Shown piece by piece: positions 57,919-64,000 of a stretch of 64,000 nt of DNA. The notes under the pieces were generated by a model. That model saw nothing but the letters and a program-made list of their open reading frames with translations, made no database searches and had not been told where the DNA came from. A program made the translations under genes and the position numbers. This stretch comes from Fluviibacter phosphoraccumulans. Its GTDB lineage: Bacteria > Pseudomonadota > Gammaproteobacteria > Burkholderiales > Rhodocyclaceae. How positions within the stretch are numbered: position 1 is the first letter of the stretch; each line of letters starts with the position of its first letter. The stretch lies in the NCBI RefSeq assembly GCF_016110345.1, contig NZ_AP019011.1, positions 1,612,001-1,676,000 of the forward strand, read 5' to 3'.

Positions 57919-57944
57919 AAACAGCACCTACGGGTGCTGTTTCT
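57919..57944 (+). terminator. Terminator after aceA
   Basis: An 11-bp perfect stem GAAACAGCACC / GGTGCTGTTTC with a TACG loop, 20 bases after the aceA stop, followed by a T-rich stretch. It may serve the convergent XRE gene as well. Confidence 0.8.
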
Positions 57945-57951
57945 GTTTGTG

Positions 57952-58350
57952 CTACTTGTTTGATGCGTTTGCTTTAACGTAGGTCTGGATAATTTCTCGA
58001 ATCGTCTTGCGCTGAGGAGCGGGTAACGTCAGGTAATCCTGTAAGACTTCACGCTCAGGCCCTGTCACAGCATCATCCCAGCGCTTCTTTTTATTTTTTG
58101 CTGAAGCGGTCACTCCTGCACCGTAGCGGAGCTCTTGTGGTTCTACCCCGAGCCATTCGGCCAACACGACCAGCTTGTCCTGTTCGGGAATCGACAACCC
58201 TCTGAGCCAGCGAGAGACAGCCTGGAACGTAATTGCTCTCCCCCAATAGTGGGTATTGAATCCCTTTTCAAGAACGCCGGGTCGAGGCTCATAACCCGCA
58301 GCCAGCATGGCGCTTTTAAGTCGTTCGGCGAATTCGGCTTTTTCATCCAT
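57952..58350 (-). CDS. XRE-family HTH transcriptional regulator
   Basis: A 132-residue protein with an N-terminal lambda-repressor-like helix-turn-helix: FAERLKSAMLAAGYEP ... ITFQAVSRWLRGLSIPEQDKLVVLAEWLGVEPQEL. The C-terminal tail (residues 85-132) is charged, with no recognised domain. It diverges from an O-acyltransferase gene across a region full of ATTGAA motifs, so it probably controls both. Similar single-domain regulators occur near surface-modification and phage genes. Confidence 0.82.
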   Translation of the reverse strand: MDEKAEFAERLKSAMLAAGYEPRPGVLEKGFNTHYWGRAITFQAVSRWLRGLSIPEQDKLVVLAEWLGVEPQELRYGAGVTASAKNKKKRWDDAVTGPEREVLQDYLTLPAPQRKTIREIIQTYVKANASNK

Positions 58351-58382
58351 AGGATGGAAGTTAAAGTATCCATTTCACCCCA

Positions 58383-58446
58383 ATTGAAGTTTGATTGAAC
58401 TTTGATTCAATTCATGATTGAATTAACAATTCACCTTGCAATTGAA
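58383..58446. promoter_or_regulatory. Phased ATTGAA motifs between the XRE gene and the acyltransferase
   Basis: ATTGAA at 58,383, 58,394, 58,417 and 58,441, and its inverse ATTCAA at 58,405; the first three copies lie 11 bases apart. ATTCAAT-TCATG-ATTGAAT (58,405-58,423) forms an inverted repeat. A likely operator for the adjacent XRE protein. Confidence 0.55.
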
Positions 58447-58456
58447 TTGCCGATTC

Positions 58457-60517
58457 ATGTCATCAATACCCGAATATCACTTAACACACCCTAAATATCG
58501 TCCAGACATAGATGGCTTACGAGCCATCGCCGTACTTGCCGTCATCGGTTTCCATGCGTTCCCCGGATGGATTAAAGGCGGCTTTATCGGCGTAGATGTT
58601 TTCTTTGTCATTTCTGGTTTTCTCATCAGCAGCATTCTGTTCAGTAGCCTTGAAACAGAACGCTTTAGCTTCCTGAGCTTTTATAACCATCGAATTCGGC
58701 GCATATTCCCTGCGTTAGCATTGGTCTTGGCCACTTGCCTGATTTTCGGCTGGTTTGCTCTATTGCCTAATGAATACATGGAGCTGGGAAAACAAGTAGT
58801 AGCCGGGAGCGGCTTTGCCGCCAACATTCTGTTTTGGCGACAATCTGGCTACTTTGACGTAGCCACAGAGCTCAAGCCATTGTTGCATCTATGGTCGCTA
58901 GGGGTCGAAGAACAGTTCTACATTGTCTGGCCGGTACTACTCTGGTTGGCCTGGAAAAAGCGTTTCAATCTGCTCAGCATCACCGTATTAATCGCTGTTG
59001 CTTCTTTGATCTACGGATTCGCCGCCGCCAAAAACAATACCGTCGCTGCCTTTTATTCCCCAGCTTCGCGCACCTGGGAGCTGTTACTTGGTGCATTGCT
59101 GGCTTACTGGAATCTGCATCAACCGGGCTGGCTGCACCAAACTCGTTTACGAACCGATGCAATTCTTGGCCGTATCGTTTATACCCATCCACCAGAGATT
59201 AACGGTGACACACTGCGTAATGTGAAAGCGCTGCTCGGTCTGGTGTTGATTATTCTCGGCCTTTTAATCATCAGCAAGGAACGGCGCTTTCCCGGTGGCT
59301 GGGCTTTGTTACCGACCATAGGCGCATTCCTGCTTATCGCCGCTGGCCCTAACGCCTGGACCAACCGCAAGATTCTTAGCCAGAAGCTGTTGGTCTGGAT
59401 CGGTCTGATCAGTTATCCACTGTATCTATGGCATTGGCCGCTGCTGTCTTTTGCTCGCATTATGGAGGGCGAAACGCCGAGTCGAACGATTCGGGTGGTT
59501 GCTGTCGTGCTCAGCTTTATCCTGGCCTGGCTAACCTATCGACTCTTAGAACGACCGCTACGCTTTGGTAAATACGCAGCGTTCAAAGCTTGTCTTCTGA
59601 TTGGGGCAGTCTCGGTCTGCGGTGTGAGTGGTTATTACATATATAAGAAAGACGGATTTCCTTCTCGCTTTACCGAACTAACACAACAGACTCAACAATT
59701 TCTCTGGCCAGAAACGCTAAACCGCAACGAGGCATGCAAAGCATTACATCCAGATGCGGAGGGCGATTACTGTCTCACAAACGCGACGACCGAAACCGAA
59801 CGTATCATTCTGATTGGAGACTCGCATGCCAAACATACGTATCCTGGTCTAGCTGCAGCACTCCCTAGTGCAAGGGGAATGACGCAGTTGGGTAATGGTG
59901 GATGTTTACCTTTTACCGATACCGAATCTACTGGCGTTGGCGGCACCGATCCCTGCGTCGCATCAATCAACAAAGCTTTGCAAATCACCAAGAACGATCA
60001 GGTGAAAACAGTCATTCTTACAAGTCGTGGGCCTCTTTATCTCACTGGCAAAGGTTTTGGTGATGTCGATGTCCATAACCGATATATCGCTAATAAAAAC
60101 CACCCCGACATCAAAGACCCATCGCTTATTTTTGAACTAGGCATGCGCGATACCTTGTCACAACTTCAAAAGTACAACAAAAAAGTCATCGTTGTCCTGG
60201 ATGTACCGGAGCTCGGTTTCGATCCAAAAAACTGTGTAGAAAGTCGTCCACTACGTTTGACTGACAAAGCCATAAAAAGCCCCTGTGCGGTTCCCCGCAA
60301 AGAGTTCGAAGCGCGCAATAAGATCTATCGCGACCTCATTCAATCCGTCGCCAAAGATTTCCCTAACGTGTCGGTGTTCGATGCCGCCGCGCCTTTTTGT
60401 GACGACAACTGGTGCTGGGCCATGAAAGACGGGAAGATGCTTTATCGTGACGATGATCATTTATCAATTGATGGCTCCAACTTTCTTGCCCAGGAACTGA
60501 TAAAGGTTCTGCAATAA
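58457..60517 (+). CDS. OafA/YrhL-type O-acyltransferase with SGNH domain
   Basis: A 686-residue membrane enzyme. The first half is an acyltransferase-3 domain with about ten helices: YRPDIDGLRAIAVLAVIGFHAFPGW carries the RxxxH motif. The C-terminal part is an SGNH hydrolase-like domain: LIGDSHAKHTYPGL (GDSH) and DDHLSIDGS (Asp-His). Such fusions acetylate surface glycans such as O-antigen or capsule. A start at 58,457 is used; a frame from 58,436 uses TTG. It diverges from the XRE regulator. The glycan target is unknown. Confidence 0.9.
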   Translation: MSSIPEYHLTHPKYRPDIDGLRAIAVLAVIGFHAFPGWIKGGFIGVDVFFVISGFLISSILFSSLETERFSFLSFYNHRIRRIFPALALVLATCLIFGWFALLPNEYMELGKQVVAGSGFAANILFWRQSGYFDVATELKPLLHLWSLGVEEQFYIVWPVLLWLAWKKRFNLLSITVLIAVASLIYGFAAAKNNTVAAFYSPASRTWELLLGALLAYWNLHQPGWLHQTRLRTDAILGRIVYTHPPEINGDTLRNVKALLGLVLIILGLLIISKERRFPGGWALLPTIGAFLLIAAGPNAWTNRKILSQKLLVWIGLISYPLYLWHWPLLSFARIMEGETPSRTIRVVAVVLSFILAWLTYRLLERPLRFGKYAAFKACLLIGAVSVCGVSGYYIYKKDGFPSRFTELTQQTQQFLWPETLNRNEACKALHPDAEGDYCLTNATTETERIILIGDSHAKHTYPGLAAALPSARGMTQLGNGGCLPFTDTESTGVGGTDPCVASINKALQITKNDQVKTVILTSRGPLYLTGKGFGDVDVHNRYIANKNHPDIKDPSLIFELGMRDTLSQLQKYNKKVIVVLDVPELGFDPKNCVESRPLRLTDKAIKSPCAVPRKEFEARNKIYRDLIQSVAKDFPNVSVFDAAAPFCDDNWCWAMKDGKMLYRDDDHLSIDGSNFLAQELIKVLQ

Positions 60518-60583
60518 GCCCTTTGCTGGTTAAGCAACAACCCGCTAAACTGCCCTTCCCAACAAAAGAAAAGGCAAACCATC

Positions 60584-61087
60584 ATGACCCAGACAGTCAC
60601 CCTCGGCGGCAACCCCATTCAAGTCGGCGGCACCTTGCCCACAGTTGGCAGCACCGCACCGGCTTTCAGCCTGGTGGCCAAAGACCTGAGCGATACCTCC
60701 CTGGAAAAATTTGCCGGTAAACGCAAAGTTCTCAATATTTTCCCGAGCATCGATACCCCAACCTGCGCGACATCGGTCCGCAAATTCAATACACAGGCAG
60801 CACAACTCAACAATACGGTGGTGCTCTGCATTTCCGCGGATCTGCCATTTGCGCAATCACGCTTCTGCGGCGCCGAAGGTCTGGATAACGTGCAGACCCT
60901 ATCGACCATGCGCGGCCGTGAATTCATCCAGAACTATGGCGTCGCCATCGAGTCCGGCCCCATCGCCGGTCTAGCGGCACGTGCTGTGGTCGTGCTTGAT
61001 GAAAACAATCGTGTACTTCACAGCGAGCTGGTCAGCGAAATCAAGAATGAGCCGAATTACGACGCGGCTTTGGCTGCACTGGCTTAA
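60584..61087 (+). CDS. tpx: Thiol peroxidase (Tpx)
   Basis: An atypical 2-Cys peroxiredoxin of 167 residues reducing H2O2 and alkyl peroxides with thioredoxin. [16 protein letters not shown] contains the peroxidatic Cys and [16 protein letters not shown] the resolving Cys, as in E. coli Tpx. Its last 47 bases overlap the end of the convergent LysR gene. Confidence 0.96.
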   Translation: MTQTVTLGGNPIQVGGTLPTVGSTAPAFSLVAKDLSDTSLEKFAGKRKVLNIFPSIDTPTCATSVRKFNTQAAQLNNTVVLCISADLPFAQSRFCGAEGLDNVQTLSTMRGREFIQNYGVAIESGPIAGLAARAVVVLDENNRVLHSELVSEIKNEPNYDAALAALA

Positions 61088-62000
61088 GGCCATTGCCTTT
61101 AGGCAACCAGTAATTCTTCTGACTGTACGCGTCTTTTAAAAGATCAATAAAGGCGCGTACTTTCAGCGGTAGATGCCGGCGTTCTGGAAACACGGCATAA
61201 ATGCCCACGGGCGGGGCAGCCCAATCATCGAGCACACTGACCAAGCGGCCAGCCTGCAAATCTTCACCAACCTCCCACATCGAGCGCCAGGCTAATCCGG
61301 CACCGGCTCTCGCCCACTCGGCTAAGACGACGCCGTCGTTGCACTCCATAGAACCCTTAACGCGAATGTTGCGTGTTTTCGCACTGCCCACTGCCGCACG
61401 GAAAGTCCAGCCGCGCTGCGGTCCCAATGCCAAACAGTCGTGTTTCACCAACTCTTCCGGTGATCTTGGTTGTCCACAACGTTCAAGGTAAGCCGGTGAC
61501 GCAACAACAACGCGTTGCATGTCACCGAGCGCGACCGACACAAGGTTGGAGTCGGCTAGTGCGCCCAAGCGTATCGCGCAATCAAAGCCTTCATTGACCA
61601 AATCGACCAAACGATCCGAAAGGTCGAGCGTGATACTGACATCCTGATGTCGTTCAAGAAAAGCGGGGACATGCGGTGCGACATGCCGCCGCCCAAAACC
61701 AGCCGGCGCGGTGATGCGCAAATGACCACTGACTTGCACACTGCCACGTGATGCCGCCGACTCGGCACTGGCAAGATCATTCAGAATACGGATACAGTCT
61801 TCCAGATAGTTGTCGCCCGACTCGGTCAAAGAAACGCGTCGAGTCGTCCGGTGCAATAACTGTGACCCAAGACGCTCTTCCAGCGCATCAAGCCGCCGGG
61901 CGATAATCGCCGGTGTAACGCCTTCTACCCTGGCCGCTGCGGACAAAGAGCCATGCGTTGCAACGAGCACCAGCGCCTGCATTTCTTTAAACGGGTTCAT
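61041..62000 (-). CDS. LysR-family transcriptional regulator
   Basis: A 319-residue regulator. The N-terminal winged helix ([54 protein letters not shown]) is followed by a periplasmic-binding-like effector domain. The inducer is unknown. The C-terminal end overlaps tpx by 47 bases in the opposite direction. The promoter region to the right, shared with aceB, has a symmetric ATACTT-A-AAGTAT site. Confidence 0.9.
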   Translation of the reverse strand: MNPFKEMQALVLVATHGSLSAAARVEGVTPAIIARRLDALEERLGSQLLHRTTRRVSLTESGDNYLEDCIRILNDLASAESAASRGSVQVSGHLRITAPAGFGRRHVAPHVPAFLERHQDVSITLDLSDRLVDLVNEGFDCAIRLGALADSNLVSVALGDMQRVVVASPAYLERCGQPRSPEELVKHDCLALGPQRGWTFRAAVGSAKTRNIRVKGSMECNDGVVLAEWARAGAGLAWRSMWEVGEDLQAGRLVSVLDDWAAPPVGIYAVFPERRHLPLKVRAFIDLLKDAYSQKNYWLPKGNGLKPVQPKPRRNSAHS

Positions 62001-62022
62001 CCGTGACCTCCGATATCATTTA

Positions 62023-62035
62023 ATACTTAAAGTAT
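62023..62035. promoter_or_regulatory. Possible LysR-type operator
   Basis: ATACTT-A-AAGTAT, a perfect 13-base interrupted palindrome, 22 bases upstream of the LysR ATG and about 95 before aceB. Fits autoregulation of the LysR gene and possible control of aceB. Confidence 0.45.
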
Positions 62036-62130
62036 AAAAAGAACGGATATTTTTACATCTTTCAATCTTATTTGATACCCAATAGAATGATGCTTGTTTT
62101 GTTAATTGCCATTTCCATCAGGAGCTATCC

Positions 62131-63729
62131 ATGAGCCTTACCCTGCCCGCCGGCGTTCAGATTACTGGCCCAATCAATGCGCGTTACGACGAAATCCTGA
62201 CGCCCGAAGCACTGGCTTTTGTTGCCAAGTTGCACCGTGCGTTTGAACCGCGCCGTCAGGAACTGCTCAAAGCCCGCGTTGAGCGCCAAGCCCGCATCGA
62301 CGCCGGTGAAATGCCAGACTTTCTGCCGGAAACCAAGCACATCCGCGAAGGCGACTGGAAAATCGCCCCGCTGCCGAAGGCACTGGAACGCCGCCGCACC
62401 GAAATCACCGGCCCGGTTGAAGCCAAGATGATTATCAACGCCTATAACTCGGGCGCTGATTCGTACATGACCGACTTTGAAGATTCGAATAGCCCGAACT
62501 GGGAAAACCAGATCCAGGGCCAGGTCAATCTGTACGACGCCATCCGTCGCCAGCTGTCGTTCAAGAACGAAGCCGGCAAGGAATACAAACTCAACGACAC
62601 CATCGCCACCCTGCAGATCCGTCCACGCGGCTGGCATCTGGATGAAAAGCATGTGCTGATCGACGGTCAGCGCGTTTCCGGCGGCATCTTCGACTTCGGC
62701 CTGGTGTTCTTCCACAACGCTAAGGAACAGATCGCTCGCGGCGCTGGCCCGTTCTACTACCTGCCAAAGATGGAAAGCCATCTGGAAGCCCGTCTGTGGA
62801 ACGACATCTTTGTGATGGCCCAGAACGAAATCGGTCTGCCACAAGGCACGATCAAAGCCACCGTGCTGGTTGAAACCATTCTCGCTACCTTCGAGATGGA
62901 AGAAATCCTGTACGAACTGCGTGAGCACTCAGCGGGTCTGAACGCCGGTCGCTGGGATTACATCTTCAGCTGCATCAAGAAATTCAAGAAGAACAAGGAC
63001 TTCTGTCTGGCCCAGCGTGGCGCCATCACCATGGAAGTGCCGTTCATGCGTTCGTACGCACTGGCCCTAGTTAAGGCTTGTCATAAGCGTGGCGCACCGG
63101 CCATGGGCGGTATGTCGGCCCTGATCCCGATCAAGAACGATCCGGTCGCTAACGAAAAGGCGCTAGCTGGCATCCGTCATGACAAGACCCGTGACGCCAA
63201 CGACGGTTTTGATGGCGGCTGGGTGGCTCACCCAGGCCTGGTATCGATCGCGGCTGAAGAGTTCCAGAAGGTGCTGGGCGATCGCCCGAACCAGTGGGAA
63301 AAGCAACGCACCGAAGAGTTCGGCGCCAAGGATTGGCTGAACTTCCAACCAGAACAGCCGATCACCGAAGCCGGCCTGCGCAACAACATCAACGTCGGCA
63401 TCCACTACCTGGGGAGCTGGCTGGGTGGCAATGGCTGCGTGCCAATCCACAACCTGATGGAAGATGCTGCCACCGCCGAGATCTCGCGTTCGCAAGTCTG
63501 GCAGTGGGTTGTATCGCCGAAGGGCGTTCTGGACGATGGCCGCAAGGTTACCGAAGACATGGTGCGCGGCATGATTGCTGAAGAGCTGGTCAAGGTTAAA
63601 GCCACGGTCAGCGCTCAAGGCGAAGATACAGCGAACTACGATCAAGCCGCTGTGATTTTCGATAAGATGTCACTGACCCCGGAATACCCTGAGTTCCTGA
63701 CTTTGCCGTTGTACGAAGCCATGGCCTAA
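62131..63729 (+). CDS. aceB: Malate synthase A
   Basis: Condenses glyoxylate with acetyl-CoA to malate, the second step of the glyoxylate shunt. The 532-residue protein has EDSNSPNWENQIQGQVNLYDA, RPRGWHLDEKHVLIDGQ and LREHSAGLNAGRWDYIFS, which is the malate synthase signature. AGGAG precedes the ATG at 62,131. It is monocistronic, followed by a terminator, and shares an upstream region with the divergent LysR gene. Confidence 0.97.
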   Translation: MSLTLPAGVQITGPINARYDEILTPEALAFVAKLHRAFEPRRQELLKARVERQARIDAGEMPDFLPETKHIREGDWKIAPLPKALERRRTEITGPVEAKMIINAYNSGADSYMTDFEDSNSPNWENQIQGQVNLYDAIRRQLSFKNEAGKEYKLNDTIATLQIRPRGWHLDEKHVLIDGQRVSGGIFDFGLVFFHNAKEQIARGAGPFYYLPKMESHLEARLWNDIFVMAQNEIGLPQGTIKATVLVETILATFEMEEILYELREHSAGLNAGRWDYIFSCIKKFKKNKDFCLAQRGAITMEVPFMRSYALALVKACHKRGAPAMGGMSALIPIKNDPVANEKALAGIRHDKTRDANDGFDGGWVAHPGLVSIAAEEFQKVLGDRPNQWEKQRTEEFGAKDWLNFQPEQPITEAGLRNNINVGIHYLGSWLGGNGCVPIHNLMEDAATAEISRSQVWQWVVSPKGVLDDGRKVTEDMVRGMIAEELVKVKATVSAQGEDTANYDQAAVIFDKMSLTPEYPEFLTLPLYEAMA

Positions 63730-63748
63730 CCCGCCTCACTGGTAACTA

Positions 63749-63778
63749 AGACGGCACCTGCGGGTGCCGTCTGTCTTT
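63749..63778 (+). terminator. Terminator after aceB
   Basis: A 10-bp perfect stem AGACGGCACC / GGTGCCGTCT with a TGCG loop, followed by GTCTTT. Confidence 0.8.
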
Positions 63779-63792
63779 GCGGATCCTCTCTC

Positions 63793-64000
63793 ATGATCGC
63801 TGCACTTACTTGGCTGCTGTTATACCAACTGACCGGAGAAATTCTGGCGCACGTACTGATGCTGCCCATTCCCGGCCCGGTGATCGGCATGGCGCTGCTG
63901 TTTCTCACCCTTGTGATACGAGGCTATGGCGAACGACCCGTGCCCAAAGCCTTGCAACAGACAGCCAGCACACTGCTGCAACACCTTTCCTTGCTGTTTG
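63793..64000 (+). CDS. CidA/LrgA-family membrane protein (5' part)
   Basis: The first 69 residues are visible before the window ends. MIAALTWLLLYQLTGEILAH and LPIPGPVIGMALLFLTLV match the LrgA/CidA family of holin-like membrane proteins; the IPGPVIGM motif is diagnostic. No strong ribosome-binding site is seen. An lrgB-like partner would be expected just beyond the window. Confidence 0.8.
   Translation, partial: MIAALTWLLLYQLTGEILAHVLMLPIPGPVIGMALLFLTLVIRGYGERPVPKALQQTASTLLQHLSLLF

Overview
The window reads as a chromosomal segment of a Betaproteobacterium, most like the Neisseriales/Chromobacteriaceae side of the class. This is inferred from gene content and order: a zf-CHCC protein followed by waaF, a sigma factor/DUF3619/DUF3106/RDD row, mnmA next to nudJ, PilV/PilX/PilW minor pilins, and a glyoxylate shunt with aceA and aceB apart. 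Genes are dense, on both strands and moderately GC-rich. Most are housekeeping.

Layout. 1-3.1 kb: end of yajC, then secD and secF (protein export). 3.2-4.5 kb: an AT-rich DJ-1/PfpI gene and a GH108 endolysin-like gene that lacks a normal start, both accessory in character. 4.4-9.3 kb: a DUF2322-like gene, purB, a GST, mnmA, a secreted protein with a possible Cys-His-Asp triad, and nudJ. 9.4-14.5 kb: ilvE, zf-CHCC, waaF, a SnoaL-like protein, a YheT-type hydrolase and a phosphomannomutase. 14.5-27.4 kb: alaS, an orphan ugpB-like binding protein, an RhlE-type helicase, a PduO-type adenosyltransferase, aroG, leuA (behind a leucine-rich leader ORF), an isochorismatase-fold hydrolase, a thioredoxin-like protein, rlhA and a UPF0178 gene. 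32.3-52.7 kb: minor pilins, pssA-psd, ilvC-ilvN-ilvB, a sigma-factor operon, lptG-lptF, pepA-holC-valS, a fused pabB-pabC, tusA-like and bepA-like genes. 52.7-64 kb: csp, clpS-clpA, rraA, aceA, an XRE regulator divergent from an acyltransferase, tpx, a LysR regulator, aceB and the start of an LrgA-like gene.

The main accessory feature is a compact integrated element of about 4.7 kb (27,491-32,253) in the 3' end of tRNA-Thr(CGU). It has an 18-bp direct repeat of the tRNA end at both borders and paired C-rich arm-type motifs at matching spacing. It carries a P4-type integrase, an AlpA-like excision/regulatory protein, a RepL-like winged-helix replication protein and a protein resembling Replic_Relax / MOBC-type PD-(D/E)XK relaxases. 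Three 21-bp-phased iterons next to an AT-rich tract look like an origin or an operator. About 1.2 kb of it is non-coding but highly structured, with three hairpins of one shape whose stems differ by compensating base changes, the third enclosed by a 20-bp long-range helix. Taken together this is best read as an integrated plasmid-like mobilizable element carrying an unidentified structured RNA or ssDNA element. That reading is inference from sequence and has not been tested.

Genes that work together: secDF-yajC in export; ilvB-ilvN-ilvC, ilvE and leuA in branched-chain amino acid synthesis; aceA and aceB as the glyoxylate shunt; pssA-psd in phosphatidylethanolamine synthesis; lptF-lptG with waaF and the phosphomannomutase in lipopolysaccharide assembly; clpS-clpA in adaptor-dependent proteolysis.
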